This document shows, piece after piece, positions 41,409 through 52,677 of a stretch of 64,000 nucleotides of DNA. The first letter of the stretch is position 1. Each line of letters opens with the position of its first letter. The DNA lies in assembly GCA_011754535.1 (NCBI GenBank), contig JAAQVN010000001.1, positions 4,774,001-4,838,000 of the forward strand, written 5' to 3'. A program made the position numbers and the translations under genes. The notes below the pieces were generated by a model. That model saw only the letters and a list, made by a program, of their open reading frames with translations. It did no database searches and was not told the DNA's origin. Origin of the DNA: Enterobacter asburiae. GTDB taxonomy: Bacteria > Pseudomonadota > Gammaproteobacteria > Enterobacterales > Enterobacteriaceae.

Positions 41409-42905
41409 ATGGCTCACTCACATTTATTAGCAGAAAGAATTTCCCGCCTCAGCAGCGCGCTGGAGAAAGGCCTTTACGAGCGTAGCCACGCCATTCGCCT
41501 TTGCCTGCTGGCGGCGCTGAGCGGTGAAAGCGTGTTTCTGCTGGGTCCGCCGGGCATTGCTAAAAGTTTGATTGCACGCCGCCTGAAGTTCGCTTTTCAG
41601 AACGCCCGTGCATTTGAATATTTGATGACGCGCTTCTCCACCCCCGAAGAAGTTTTCGGCCCGCTTTCTATTCAGGCACTGAAGGACGAGGGGCGCTATG
41701 AGCGTCTGACGGCGGGCTATCTTCCGGAAGCGGAAATCGTCTTTCTCGATGAGATCTGGAAAGCCGGCCCGGCCATTCTGAACACCCTGCTGACGGCAAT
41801 TAACGAACGTCGTTTCCGCAACGGGGCCAGTGAAGAGAAAATCCCCATGCGCCTGCTGGTGGCCGCGTCAAACGAACTTCCCGAAGCAGACAGCAGCCTG
41901 GAAGCGCTGTATGACCGTATGCTGATCCGCCTGTGGCTGGATAAAGTACAGGATAAATCAAACTTCCGCTCCATGCTGGTGAGCCAGCAGGATGAGAACG
42001 AAAACCCGGTGGCTGCGTCACTGCAGGTGACGGACGAGGAGTACCATCAGTGGCAGGAAGAGATCGGCAAAATAAAACTGCCCGATGCCGTTTTTGAGCT
42101 GATCTTCATGCTGCGCCAGCAGCTTGATTTACTGCCTTCCGCCCCGTATGTCTCTGACCGTCGCTGGAAAAAAGCGATCCGTCTCCTCCAGGCCAGCGCG
42201 CTGTTCAGTGGTCGCGACGCGGTCGCCCCTATCGATCTGATCCTGCTAAAAGACTGCCTCTGGCACGACGCAGAAGGCATGAACCTGATGCAACAGCAGC
42301 TGGACGTTTTGATGACCGGACACGCCTGGGGGCAGCAGGCGATGCTCAACCAACTGGGGGCGATTGCCCAACGGCGCTTACAGCTCCAGCAGCAGCAAAG
42401 CGATAAAACCGCGCTTAAAGTGAATCGCCTGGGGGGCATGTTCGCCCGCAAACCGCATTACGAGCTACCCGCCGATCTGACCGGCACGACGCTGACATTG
42501 CTGCTCCAGCAGCCGCTCAAGCTGCATGATATGCAGGTGGTGCACATTACGATTGAGCGCGAGCCGCTGGCGCAGTGGCTGGATAAGGGCGGAGAGATCC
42601 GCGGTAAGCTCAACGGCATCGGTTTCGCGCAGCCGCTGAATATGGAAGTGGACAGCAGTCAGCACCTGGTGATCCGCGACGTGAGCCTTCAGGGATCGCG
42701 TCTTGCGCTTCCCGGGACCGCCTCTGACAGCGTGCCGGAAGAGATCAAACAGCAGCTGGAAGCGCTGGATACCGAATGGCACCAGCAGCACACCCGCTTC
42801 AGCGAGCAGCAAAAATGCCTCTTTATTCATAGCGACTGGTTAGGCCGCATTGAAGCCAGCCTGCAGGACGTCAGCGCGCAGATCAAACAGGCACGGCAAT
42901 GCTAA
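41409..42905 (+). CDS. ravA: MoxR-family AAA+ ATPase RavA
   Basis: A 498-residue AAA+ ATPase. Walker A is GPPGIAKS (46-53), Walker B is IVFLDEIWK, and sensor 1 is [11 protein letters not shown]. The C-terminal half holds the LARA domain that in E. coli binds the lysine decarboxylase LdcI/CadA. With ViaA it acts on respiratory complexes and aminoglycoside sensitivity. The start at 41409 ([12 protein letters not shown]) has AAGGATG upstream; a 12-codon extension to 41373 is unsupported. It overlaps viaA by 7 bases. Confidence 0.97.
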   Translation: MAHSHLLAERISRLSSALEKGLYERSHAIRLCLLAALSGESVFLLGPPGIAKSLIARRLKFAFQNARAFEYLMTRFSTPEEVFGPLSIQALKDEGRYERLTAGYLPEAEIVFLDEIWKAGPAILNTLLTAINERRFRNGASEEKIPMRLLVAASNELPEADSSLEALYDRMLIRLWLDKVQDKSNFRSMLVSQQDENENPVAASLQVTDEEYHQWQEEIGKIKLPDAVFELIFMLRQQLDLLPSAPYVSDRRWKKAIRLLQASALFSGRDAVAPIDLILLKDCLWHDAEGMNLMQQQLDVLMTGHAWGQQAMLNQLGAIAQRRLQLQQQQSDKTALKVNRLGGMFARKPHYELPADLTGTTLTLLLQQPLKLHDMQVVHITIEREPLAQWLDKGGEIRGKLNGIGFAQPLNMEVDSSQHLVIRDVSLQGSRLALPGTASDSVPEEIKQQLEALDTEWHQQHTRFSEQQKCLFIHSDWLGRIEASLQDVSAQIKQARQC

Positions 42906-44350
42906 CGCTGGACACGCTCAACGTCATGCTGGCGGTCAGCGAGGAAGGGTTAATTGAGGAGGTGGTGATAACACTTCTGGCGTCCCCACAGCTGGCGGCG
43001 TTTTTTGAAAAATTCCCGAAGCTCAAAAAAGCAATGACGGACGATCTCCCGCGCTGGCGCGATAACCTGCGTCAGCGGTTTAAGGAGACGGAAGTCCCGC
43101 CAGAACTGACGGAGGAAGTCGCAGCCTATCAGCAGTGTCAGCGGCTATCGACGCCGCAGTTTATCGTCCAGATCCCGCAAACCCTGGCGCTGCTCGATAA
43201 AGTCCACTCTCCGTTTGCCAGCCAGGCCAGAACGCTGGTCACGGAAAACGCCACCATTACCCCGGCGCTGCACACGCTATTTTTACAGCGCTGGCGCCTG
43301 AGCCTGGTCGTCCAGGCCACCTCGCTGAACCAACAGCTGCTGGATGAAGAGCGCGAGCAGCTGCTCAGTGAAGTCCAGGAACGTATGACCCTGAGCGGTC
43401 AGCTCGAAGAGGTGCTGGTAGAAAATGAAAACGCCGCCGGTCGCCTCTGGGACATGAGCGCCGGGCAGCTGCGGCGCGGGGATTATCAGCTGATCGTGAA
43501 GTACGGCGACTTTTTAACCCAGCAGCCGGAGCTGATGAAACTTGCGGAACAGCTGGGTCGGTCCAGGGAGGCAAAGTCTGTCCCAAAGAAGGATGCCCCG
43601 ATGGAAACCTTCCGCACCCTGGTACGCGAACCGGCCACCGTGCCGGAACAGGTCGACGGACTTCAGCAAAGCGACGACATCCTGCGCCTGCTGCCCACGG
43701 AGCTAAGCACGCTGGGAATGACCGAACTGGAGTATGAGTTTTACCGTCGGCTGGTGGAAAAACAGCTTCTCACCTATCGACTGCACGGCGAAGCCTGGCG
43801 CGAGAAGCTAAGCCAGCGCCCTGTCGTTCATCAGGATTTTGATGAACAGCCGCGCGGGCCGTTTATTGTTTGCGTGGATACGTCCGGCTCAATGGGCGGT
43901 TTTAACGAGCAGTGTGCGAAGGCGTTCTGTCTGGCGCTGATGCGCGTGGCGCTCGCCGATCGCCGTCGCTGCTTTATCATGCTCTTCTCCAGCGAAGTCG
44001 TGGGCTATGAGCTGACGAACCAGCAGGGCATCGAGCAGGCCATCCGCTTTTTAAGCCAGCGTTTTCGCGGCGGCACCGATCTGGCCAGTTGTTTTCGAAG
44101 CATTGTGGAACGTATGCAAGGCGGCGACTGGTACGACGCTGACGCAGTGGTGATTTCAGATTTTATTGCCCAGCGGCTGCCGGATGATGTGGTAAATAAA
44201 GTGAAGGAGCTGCAGCGGGTGCATCAGCACCGTTTTCATGCGGTGGCGATGTCCGCCCATGGAAAGCCCGGCATCATGCGCATCTTCGATCATATCTGGC
44301 GCTTTGATACCGGGTTGCGGAGCCGCCTGCTCAGACGCTGGCGACGTTAA
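42899..44350 (+). CDS. viaA: ViaA, VWA-domain partner of RavA
   Basis: A 483-residue protein with a helical N-terminal region and a C-terminal von Willebrand factor A domain. The MIDAS motif DTSGSMG starts at Asp327, and the later metal ligands are seen in [10 protein letters not shown] and VVISDFIAQ. MoxR ATPases usually pair with such VWA proteins. ViaA stimulates RavA and links it to fumarate reductase and NADH dehydrogenase subunits. The start overlaps ravA by 7 bases. The stop codon ends exactly one base before the asnA stop on the other strand. Confidence 0.97.
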   Translation: MLTLDTLNVMLAVSEEGLIEEVVITLLASPQLAAFFEKFPKLKKAMTDDLPRWRDNLRQRFKETEVPPELTEEVAAYQQCQRLSTPQFIVQIPQTLALLDKVHSPFASQARTLVTENATITPALHTLFLQRWRLSLVVQATSLNQQLLDEEREQLLSEVQERMTLSGQLEEVLVENENAAGRLWDMSAGQLRRGDYQLIVKYGDFLTQQPELMKLAEQLGRSREAKSVPKKDAPMETFRTLVREPATVPEQVDGLQQSDDILRLLPTELSTLGMTELEYEFYRRLVEKQLLTYRLHGEAWREKLSQRPVVHQDFDEQPRGPFIVCVDTSGSMGGFNEQCAKAFCLALMRVALADRRRCFIMLFSSEVVGYELTNQQGIEQAIRFLSQRFRGGTDLASCFRSIVERMQGGDWYDADAVVISDFIAQRLPDDVVNKVKELQRVHQHRFHAVAMSAHGKPGIMRIFDHIWRFDTGLRSRLLRRWRR

Positions 44351-45343
44351 TTAAAGAAGAGAACCGACGCTTTCACGAACCTGCTGCGGCCAGACTCCAC
44401 ACTGCACCTGACCGATATGGGACAGTTGCAGCAGCAGCATGGTCAGACGGGACTGGCCGATACCGCCGCCAATCGTCTGAGGCATTTCGCCGCGCAGCAG
44501 CGCCTGGTGCCACTCGAGTTTAAGACGATCTTCATCACCGGTCACCGCCAGCTGGCGCTTCAGCGCGTCAGCATCCACGCGGATCCCCATAGAAGAGAGC
44601 TCAAACGCATCTTCCAGAACCGGGTTCCAGACCAGAATATCGCCGTTCAGACCGGCATATTCGCTTTCGGCCACGGTGCTCCAGTCATCATAATCCGGCG
44701 CACGAACGTCGTGACGCTTGCCATCAGACAGTTTACCGCCGATGCCAATCAGAAATACCGCGCCCAGCTCTTTGGCGATCGCCCGCTCGCGGCCTTTGGC
44801 ATCCAGATCCGGAAAACGGCTCAGAAGTTCCTGGCTGTGGACAAAGTGGATCGTTTCCGGCAGGAACGGTGCCAGACCAAACTCTTTGCTCACGGCCGCT
44901 TCGGTCGCTTTGATCCCGGCGTAGATCGCCTCAACGGTCGATTTCAGCGTGCCGACGTGGCGTTCACCGTCTCCCATAACGCGCTCCCAGTCCCACTGGT
45001 CAACGTAGACAGAGTGAATCGGGGAGAGACGGTCTTCATCGGGGCGAAGAGCTTTCATGTGCGTGTAAAGCCCTTCGCCCGCGCTGAAGTCGTGTTGTCC
45101 CAAGGTTTGACGCTTCCACTTCGCCAGTGAGTGAACCACTTCGAACTGTGCGTCTGGCAGTGTTTTCACTTTCACCTGTACCGCTTTTTCGCATCCAGAC
45201 AGGTTATCCTGCGTCCCGTCACCCACGCGGCTCAGAATTGGCGCCTGAACTTCAATAAGACCAAGCTTCTCTTCCAGCTGGCGGGAAAAATGGGATTTTA
45301 CGAAACTGATCTGGCGTTGTTTTGCGATGTAAGCGGTTTTCAT
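44351..45343 (-). CDS. asnA: Aspartate-ammonia ligase (asparagine synthetase A)
   Basis: A 330-residue ammonia-dependent asparagine synthetase with a class II aaRS-like fold. Recognisable blocks are [44 protein letters not shown] and the ATP-binding [14 protein letters not shown] near the C-terminus. It makes asparagine from aspartate, ammonia and ATP. It is divergent from asnC, whose product activates it in E. coli when asparagine is low. It ends directly against viaA with no intergenic base, so any terminator must lie in coding sequence. Confidence 0.98.
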   Translation of the reverse strand: MKTAYIAKQRQISFVKSHFSRQLEEKLGLIEVQAPILSRVGDGTQDNLSGCEKAVQVKVKTLPDAQFEVVHSLAKWKRQTLGQHDFSAGEGLYTHMKALRPDEDRLSPIHSVYVDQWDWERVMGDGERHVGTLKSTVEAIYAGIKATEAAVSKEFGLAPFLPETIHFVHSQELLSRFPDLDAKGRERAIAKELGAVFLIGIGGKLSDGKRHDVRAPDYDDWSTVAESEYAGLNGDILVWNPVLEDAFELSSMGIRVDADALKRQLAVTGDEDRLKLEWHQALLRGEMPQTIGGGIGQSRLTMLLLQLSHIGQVQCGVWPQQVRESVGSLL

Positions 45344-45494
45344 TATTTATACTCCTGCGTCCTGTTGGTAATGATTAAGCAACAGAACCGGTACTTAATT
45401 CAATAACTCATCAACAAAAAGCAGCCTTCACTTTTGATTCGTTAAAATATGACGCTAGAATAGAGGTATTCATTAATCTTCATAAGAAAAAGAT

Positions 45495-45953
45495 ATGGAA
45501 AATTATCAGATCGACAATCTGGACCGCGGCATTCTGGAGGCCTTAATGGCCAATGCCCGTACAGCCTACGCCGAACTGGCAAAACAGTTTGGCGTCAGCC
45601 CGGGAACCATTCACGTTCGCGTAGAGAAAATGAAGCAGGCAGGGATCATTACCGGCGCGCGCATTGACGTCAGCCCGAAGCAGCTGGGTTACGACGTCTG
45701 CTGTTTCATCGGCATTATTCTTAAAAGCGCAAAAGACTACCCCTCCGCGCTGGCGAAGCTTAACGCGCTCGATGAAGTCACCGAGGCGTACTACACCACC
45801 GGGCACTACAGCATCTTTATAAAGGTGATGTGCCGATCCATCGATGCTCTCCAGCAGGTACTTATCAACAAGATCCAAACAATCGATGAAATTCAGTCCA
45901 CCGAGACACTGATCTCCCTGCAAAACCCGATCATGCGTACCATCCGCCCGTGA
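45495..45953 (+). CDS. asnC: Lrp-family regulator AsnC
   Basis: A 152-residue feast/famine regulator. The N-terminal helix-turn-helix is YAELAKQFGVSPGTIHVRVEKMKQAGII, followed by the C-terminal RAM domain that binds asparagine and forms octamers (GITGARIDV... AYYTTGHYSIFIKVM). It activates asnA and represses itself. The 150-base divergent gap should hold its sites. It lies between asnA and mioC, the classic arrangement beside oriC; transcripts through mioC approach the origin. Confidence 0.97.
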   Translation: MENYQIDNLDRGILEALMANARTAYAELAKQFGVSPGTIHVRVEKMKQAGIITGARIDVSPKQLGYDVCCFIGIILKSAKDYPSALAKLNALDEVTEAYYTTGHYSIFIKVMCRSIDALQQVLINKIQTIDEIQSTETLISLQNPIMRTIRP

Positions 45954-46043
45954 TCGGGCAAATTCATTCCCACATTTTCCACAGGTAGATCCCAGCTCGT
46001 TCACAGCGTACAATGATCCCCTCTTTATCTGAGCGAGCGATCA

Positions 46044-46493
46044 ATGGCGGACATTACCCTTATCAGCGGCAGCACCCTTGGCGGTGCGGAATATGTAGCG
46101 GAACACCTGGCTGAGAAGCTGGAAGATGCGGGCTTTTCCACGGAAACCCTGCATGGGCCGCTGCTTGAAGATCTCCCGAATGACGGGGTCTGGCTGCTGA
46201 TCACCTCCACGCACGGCGCGGGCGATGTGCCGGATAACCTGCAACCTTTATATGACGAACTGCTTGAACAGCAGCCCGACCTGTCAAACGTCCGTTTTGG
46301 CGCGGTAGGGATCGGCAGTCGTGAATATGACACCTTCTGCGGGGCAATAGAGAAAGTCGAAGCCGCTGTTACCTCTTGTGGGGCAAAACAGCTGGGTGAA
46401 ACGCTCAAGATCAACATCCTCGATCATGACATTCCGGAGGATCCGGCCGAGATCTGGCTCGCGGAATGGAAAAATTTACTCAAAAACGATTAA
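46044..46493 (+). CDS. mioC: Flavodoxin-like protein MioC
   Basis: A 149-residue FMN-binding flavodoxin-like protein. The phosphate loop is ISGSTLGGAEYVAEHL (about 8-23), and the FMN-contact loops STHGAGDVPDNL and GIGSREYDTFCGA are present. In E. coli MioC supports biotin synthase activity in vitro. Its transcription runs towards oriC and is repressed by DnaA; TTTTCCACA at 45974-45982, just before the gene, is a near-consensus DnaA box. The E. coli protein has 147 residues, so the C-terminus is two residues longer. Confidence 0.95.
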   Translation: MADITLISGSTLGGAEYVAEHLAEKLEDAGFSTETLHGPLLEDLPNDGVWLLITSTHGAGDVPDNLQPLYDELLEQQPDLSNVRFGAVGIGSREYDTFCGAIEKVEAAVTSCGAKQLGETLKINILDHDIPEDPAEIWLAEWKNLLKND

Positions 46494-46767
46494 AGATCGC
46501 GCGAACAGATGTGGATAACTCTGGTTAAAAGCTCGTATTAACCCGTAGTTATCCAAATAACAACCGTGGCTTAGTTTTTAGCCTGTGTATAAACTCGCGA
46601 TCTGATCCCAGCTTATACGGTCCAGGATCACCGATCATTCACAGCAAACGATCCTTCCTAACTGCATGATCTTATTTGCGGGATCGGACTTATCCACATG
46701 GGTCCGCGATCCTAATAAGAGATCACAATAGAACAGATCTCTAAATAAAAAGATCTTCTTTTTAATA
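46494..46767 (-). other. oriC: Chromosomal replication origin oriC
   Basis: On the minus strand the origin reads in the E. coli order. Three A/T-rich 13-mers come first: L GATCTTTTTATTT (46743-46755), M GATCTGTTCTATT (46727-46739) and R GATCTCTTATTAG (46712-46724). DnaA boxes follow: R1 TTATCCACA (plus strand, 46690-46698), R2 TGTGTATAA (46584-46592), R3-like TTATCCAAA (46549-46557) and R4 TGTGGATAA (46510-46518). GATC sites, for Dam and SeqA, are dense throughout. Position between mioC and mnmG is as in E. coli. Bidirectional replication starts here, so flanking genes have the highest copy number. Confidence 0.97.
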
Positions 46768-46867
46768 GCCCAGGATCCCAATGCTTTCTCGAAAGACTAA
46801 AGTTGAGTAGAATCCACGGCCCGGGCTTCAATCCATTTTCATACCGCTTTACGCGAGGCAGACCACC

Positions 46868-48757
46868 ATGTTTTATCAGGATCCTTTTGACGTCATCATC
46901 ATTGGCGGGGGTCACGCAGGCACTGAGGCCGCAATGGCCGCAGCGCGTATGGGTCAGCAGACCCTGCTTTTGACACACAATATCGACACGCTGGGACAGA
47001 TGTCCTGTAATCCGGCGATTGGCGGCATTGGGAAAGGACACCTGGTAAAAGAAGTGGATGCACTTGGCGGCCTGATGGCGAAAGCGATCGATCGGGCTGG
47101 CATCCAGTTTAGGATACTAAACGCAAGTAAAGGCCCCGCTGTTCGTGCCACCCGTGCACAGGCAGACCGCGTGCTTTACCGTCAGGCCGTACGCACCGCA
47201 CTGGAGAACCAGCCGAACCTGATGATCTTCCAGCAGGCGGTAGAAGATCTTATCGTTGAAAACGATCGCGTTGTGGGCGCCGTGACCCAGATGGGCCTCA
47301 AGTTCCGTGCTAAAGCCGTAGTGCTGACAGTCGGGACATTCCTGGACGGCAAAATTCATATCGGTCTGGATAACTACAGCGGTGGCCGTGCCGGCGATCC
47401 GCCGTCTATTCCACTGTCTCGTCGTCTGCGTGAGCTGCCGCTGCGCGTTAGCCGCCTGAAAACCGGTACGCCGCCGCGTATTGATGCGCGGACCATTGAT
47501 TTCAGCGTGCTGGCGCAACAGCACGGTGATAACCCTATGCCGGTCTTCTCGTTCATGGGCAACGCGGCGCAGCATCCGCAGCAGGTACCGTGCTACATCA
47601 CGCATACCAACGAGAAAACCCACGACGTGATCCGCAATAACCTCGATCGCAGCCCCATGTACGCTGGCGTGATCGAAGGGATAGGCCCACGCTACTGCCC
47701 GTCGATCGAAGACAAAGTGATGCGCTTTGCCGATCGTAACCAGCACCAGATCTTCCTGGAGCCGGAAGGGCTGACCTCAAACGAAATTTACCCGAACGGC
47801 ATCTCCACCAGCCTGCCGTTCGACGTGCAGATGCAGATTGTTCGCTCAATGCAGGGGATGGAGAATGCGAAAATCGTTCGCCCTGGCTACGCTATTGAGT
47901 ACGATTTCTTCGACCCGCGTGACCTGAAGCCGACGCTGGAGAGCAAATTCATCCACGGTCTGTTCTTCGCGGGCCAGATTAACGGCACCACCGGCTACGA
48001 AGAAGCCGCAGCGCAGGGTTTGCTGGCCGGTCTGAATGCCGCTCGCTTCTCTGCCGAGAAAGAGGGATGGGCGCCGGCGCGTTCTCAGGCCTATCTGGGC
48101 GTGCTGGTTGACGATCTGTGCACCCTGGGCACCAAAGAACCGTACCGTATGTTTACCTCTCGCGCGGAATATCGTCTGATGCTGCGCGAGGACAACGCCG
48201 ACCTGCGTCTGACCGAGATGGGCCGCGAGCTGGGTCTGGTGGATGACGAACGCTGGGCGCGCTTCAACGAGAAGCTGGAGCGTATTGAACAGGAACGCCA
48301 GCGCCTGAAAACCACGTGGGTAAATCCGCAGGCGGAAACTGCTGCCGAAGTGAACGCTCACTTAACTGCGCCACTCTCGCGGGAAGCCAGCGGCGAAGAT
48401 CTGCTGCGTCGTCCGGAAGTGACCTATGAGAATCTGGTGAAACTTACCGCGTTCGCCCCGGGTCTTGAAGACGCGGAAGCCGCTGAACAGGTCGAAATAC
48501 AGGTGAAGTACGAAGGTTACATCGCGCGTCAGCAGGATGAGATCGAAAAACAGCAGCGCAACGAAAACACGCTGCTTCCGGAAATGCTGGACTACCGTCA
48601 GGTGACAGGCCTGTCTAACGAAGTGATCGCTAAGCTGAACGATCACAAACCGGTGTCTATTGGCCAGGCTTCACGGATCTCCGGCGTCACGCCTGCCGCG
48701 ATTTCGATTCTGCTGGTGTGGCTGAAAAAGCAGGGTATGTTGCGCCGCAGCGCATAA
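46868..48757 (+). CDS. mnmG: tRNA uridine-5-carboxymethylaminomethyl modification enzyme MnmG (GidA)
   Basis: A 629-residue FAD enzyme which with MnmE makes the cmnm5 group at wobble uridine 34 of several tRNAs. The Rossmann FAD-binding motif is [18 protein letters not shown] (8-25). The conserved GRAGDPPS, the two GidA family signatures ([11 protein letters not shown] and the [19 protein letters not shown] stretch) and a C-terminal helical domain are present. Its upstream promoter faces away from oriC, and in E. coli its transcription helps open the origin. rsmG follows after a palindromic repeat. Confidence 0.98.
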   Translation: MFYQDPFDVIIIGGGHAGTEAAMAAARMGQQTLLLTHNIDTLGQMSCNPAIGGIGKGHLVKEVDALGGLMAKAIDRAGIQFRILNASKGPAVRATRAQADRVLYRQAVRTALENQPNLMIFQQAVEDLIVENDRVVGAVTQMGLKFRAKAVVLTVGTFLDGKIHIGLDNYSGGRAGDPPSIPLSRRLRELPLRVSRLKTGTPPRIDARTIDFSVLAQQHGDNPMPVFSFMGNAAQHPQQVPCYITHTNEKTHDVIRNNLDRSPMYAGVIEGIGPRYCPSIEDKVMRFADRNQHQIFLEPEGLTSNEIYPNGISTSLPFDVQMQIVRSMQGMENAKIVRPGYAIEYDFFDPRDLKPTLESKFIHGLFFAGQINGTTGYEEAAAQGLLAGLNAARFSAEKEGWAPARSQAYLGVLVDDLCTLGTKEPYRMFTSRAEYRLMLREDNADLRLTEMGRELGLVDDERWARFNEKLERIEQERQRLKTTWVNPQAETAAEVNAHLTAPLSREASGEDLLRRPEVTYENLVKLTAFAPGLEDAEAAEQVEIQVKYEGYIARQQDEIEKQQRNENTLLPEMLDYRQVTGLSNEVIAKLNDHKPVSIGQASRISGVTPAAISILLVWLKKQGMLRRSA

Positions 48758-48770
48758 TTGCAGTCGTTTT

Positions 48771-48838
48771 GGCGGGTGGCGCTTTGCTTACCCGCCCAAC
48801 ATCGTTCGTAGGCCCGGTAAGCGTTAGCGCCACCGGGC
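48771..48838. repeat. BIME-type paired REP elements between mnmG and rsmG
   Basis: GGCGGGTGGCGC...GCTTACCCGCC and, inverted, GGCCCGGTAAGCG...GCGCCACCGGGC form two facing REP palindromes. A very similar pair lies between pstS and pstC. Confidence 0.85.
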
Positions 48839-48864
48839 AAATTGTTTCTAAACAGGTATTCACC

Positions 48865-49488
48865 GTGCTCAATAAACTCTCTCGTCTGCTGGATCAGGCA
48901 GGTATTTCGCTCACCGATCACCAGAAAAACCAGCTGGTGGCGTATGTCGATATGCTGAACAAATGGAATAAAGCGTACAACCTGACGTCTGTTCGCGACC
49001 CCAACGAGATGCTGGTACGCCATATTCTCGACAGCATCGTGGTCGCGCCGTATCTGAAAGGTGAGCGTTTTATCGACGTGGGGACGGGGCCTGGTTTACC
49101 GGGCGTTCCGCTGTCGATTGTCCGACCTGAGAGCCATTTCACGCTGCTGGACAGCCTGGGCAAGCGCGTGCGTTTTTTACGTCAGGTCCAGCATGAACTT
49201 AAGCTGGATAACATCACGCCCGTACAGAGCAGGGTAGAGGAGTTTCCGGCGGAGCCACCGTTTGACGGCGTTATCAGCCGCGCGTTTGCTTCGCTCAATG
49301 ACATGGTGAGCTGGTGTAAGCATCTGCCGGCAGTCGATGGCCGTTTTTATGCGCTTAAAGGACAGCTGCCCGGTGATGAAATTGAACAGCTTCCGGACGG
49401 TTTTAGCGTTGAAACCATCGAGAAATTAAACGTTCCTCAGCTCGATGGTGAACGTCATCTGGTGATAATTAAGCCAAACAATTTTTAA
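48865..49488 (+). CDS. rsmG: 16S rRNA m7G527 methyltransferase RsmG (GidB)
   Basis: A 207-residue SAM-dependent methyltransferase that modifies G527 of 16S rRNA; loss gives low-level streptomycin resistance. The SAM-binding motif is [10 protein letters not shown] (71-80), and [12 protein letters not shown] and [12 protein letters not shown] are conserved. The start is GTG at 48865, giving [15 protein letters not shown] as in E. coli; the in-frame extension upstream runs through the REP pair and is not real. The C-terminal residues (KPNNF) differ slightly from E. coli. Confidence 0.96.
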   Translation: MLNKLSRLLDQAGISLTDHQKNQLVAYVDMLNKWNKAYNLTSVRDPNEMLVRHILDSIVVAPYLKGERFIDVGTGPGLPGVPLSIVRPESHFTLLDSLGKRVRFLRQVQHELKLDNITPVQSRVEEFPAEPPFDGVISRAFASLNDMVSWCKHLPAVDGRFYALKGQLPGDEIEQLPDGFSVETIEKLNVPQLDGERHLVIIKPNNF

Positions 49489-50104
49489 AAAATTAATAAA
49501 AAATGTGGAATTTGTGCTGTTCTGAGCATGTTAAAAAACAGCACAACTACCCGGGATTTATCAGAGAGCATTTAACCACTTTTTCACTATGGGTTTTCTT
49601 GCAGTTAACCTCGCGCTGATTATTCATCGTGAAGATAGTCAACTATGAAAATATCAGCCTGCTAAAAGTGGAAGACTGTAACCAGAACACAATGTTAAAT
49701 ATTTATTAAGAATGTCAATAAAAGGTTTTTATTGTGTACGGGGCTGTTTTGAAAATAGTTGCGATATTTTATCTTTAATTTCAGAAAGATAATTCTGGGC
49801 GAATTACGGCTTTGATAAATACAACCTTATCGCAAATGTGTGTTTTGTGATCTCGTGCACGCTTTGTAGTCAACGTTTTCGCGCTGTTTGCAGTTTTGCT
49901 CGAAGGTCGATGCTTTCTACGAAAGTTAAAAAATAGCGGTGGGGAAAAATATTTAAACATTTATTCACCTTTTCGCTACTTAATGTTTGAAATCACGGGT
50001 ACGCACCGTATAATTTGTCCGCTTTTTGATGCTTGACTCTGAGCCTTAAAGGACGTTTTATACGACACGCGGCATACCTCGAAGGGAGCAGGAGTAAAAA
50101 CGTG
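49489..50104 (+). promoter_or_regulatory. 616-base A/T-rich gap with the atp operon promoter
   Basis: No gene is seen here. A good sigma-70 promoter lies at 49987-50014: TTGAAA, 16-base spacer, TATAAT, about 90 bases before atpI. Just after rsmG, TTGTGCTGTT (49512-49521) and AACAGCACAA (49537-49546) are perfect 10-base inverted copies with a 15-base loop and no T run on the plus strand. The stretch between (49550-49980) is A/T-rich and I can assign nothing to it. Confidence 0.75.
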
Positions 50105-51309
<1,205 letters not shown>

Positions 51310-51340
51310 TTTTTTACCAACACTACTACGTTTTAATTGA

Positions 51341-51630
<290 letters not shown>

Positions 51631-51646
51631 TAAGAGGTATTGTGCT

Positions 51647-52117
51647 GTGAACATGAACGCAACAATCCTCGGCCAGGCCATCGCGTTTATTCTCTTTGTC
51701 TGGTTCTGCATGAAGTATGTATGGCCGCCTTTAATGGCTGCCATCGAAAAACGTCAGAAAGAAATTGCTGACGGTCTGGCTTCCGCAGAACGCGCTAAGA
51801 AAGATTTGGACCTTGCACAGGCCAACGCGACAGACCAGCTGAAAAAAGCGAAAGCTGAAGCTCAGGTAATCATTGAACAGGCTAACAAACGCCGTTCTCA
51901 GATCCTGGACGAAGCCAAAGCTGAAGCAGAACAGGAACGTACTAAGATCGTGACACAGGCTCAGGCTGAAATTGAAGCTGAGCGTAAACGTGCTCGTGAA
52001 GAACTGCGTAAGCAGGTTGCGATTCTGGCTGTTGCTGGCGCCGAGAAGATCATCGAACGTTCCGTGGATGAAGCTGCTAACAGCGACATCGTGGACAAAC
52101 TTGTCGCTGAACTGTAA
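51647..52117 (+). CDS. atpF: F1Fo ATP synthase subunit b
   Basis: A 156-residue peripheral-stalk subunit. One N-terminal membrane helix ([20 protein letters not shown]) precedes a long charged helix (residues about 30-150, rich in Ala, Glu, Lys and Arg) that dimerises as a right-handed coiled coil. The start is GTG at 51647 (GTG AAC ATG), as in E. coli; the ATG two codons later is the alternative. It links subunit a to F1 via delta. Confidence 0.97.
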   Translation: MNMNATILGQAIAFILFVWFCMKYVWPPLMAAIEKRQKEIADGLASAERAKKDLDLAQANATDQLKKAKAEAQVIIEQANKRRSQILDEAKAEAEQERTKIVTQAQAEIEAERKRAREELRKQVAILAVAGAEKIIERSVDEAANSDIVDKLVAEL

Positions 52118-52131
52118 GGAGGGAGGGGCTG

Positions 52132-52665
52132 ATGTCTGAATTTGTTACGGTAGCTCGCCCCTACGCCAAAGCAGCTTTTGACTTTGCTGTCGAACACCAA
52201 AATGTCGATCGCTGGCAGAATATGCTGGCGTTTGCCGCTGAGGTGACGAAAAACGAACAAATGGCCGAGTTGCTTTCCGGTGCGTTAGCACCTGAAACCC
52301 TCGCCGCGTCGTTTATCGCCGTGTGCGGAGAGCAACTGGATGCCAACGGCCAGAACCTGATTAAGGTGATGGCAGAAAATGGTCGTCTCCGTGTGCTCCC
52401 GGATGTTCTCGAGCAGTTTGAGCACTTACGTGCCCTTAGTGAAGCTACTGCAGAAGTCGAAGTGACTTCCGCGACTGAACTGAGTGACGAACAGCTTGCG
52501 AAAATTACCGCCGCGATGGAAAAACGTCTGTCACGCAAAGTTAAGCTGAATTGCAAAATCGATAAGTCTGTAATGGCAGGCGTAATCATCCGCTCGGGTG
52601 ATATGGTCATTGATGGCAGCGTACGCGGCCGTCTTGAGCGCCTTGCAGACGTCTTGCAGTCTTAA
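52132..52665 (+). CDS. atpH: F1Fo ATP synthase subunit delta
   Basis: A 177-residue subunit that caps the alpha3beta3 hexamer and binds the b dimer. An N-terminal helical bundle ([15 protein letters not shown]) and the C-terminal signature [26 protein letters not shown] are present; the last is the OSCP/delta family mark. A GGAGGG ribosome-binding site lies right before the ATG, 14 bases after atpF. Complete and of normal length. Confidence 0.98.
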   Translation: MSEFVTVARPYAKAAFDFAVEHQNVDRWQNMLAFAAEVTKNEQMAELLSGALAPETLAASFIAVCGEQLDANGQNLIKVMAENGRLRVLPDVLEQFEHLRALSEATAEVEVTSATELSDEQLAKITAAMEKRLSRKVKLNCKIDKSVMAGVIIRSGDMVIDGSVRGRLERLADVLQS

Positions 52666-52677
52666 GGGGACTGGAGC

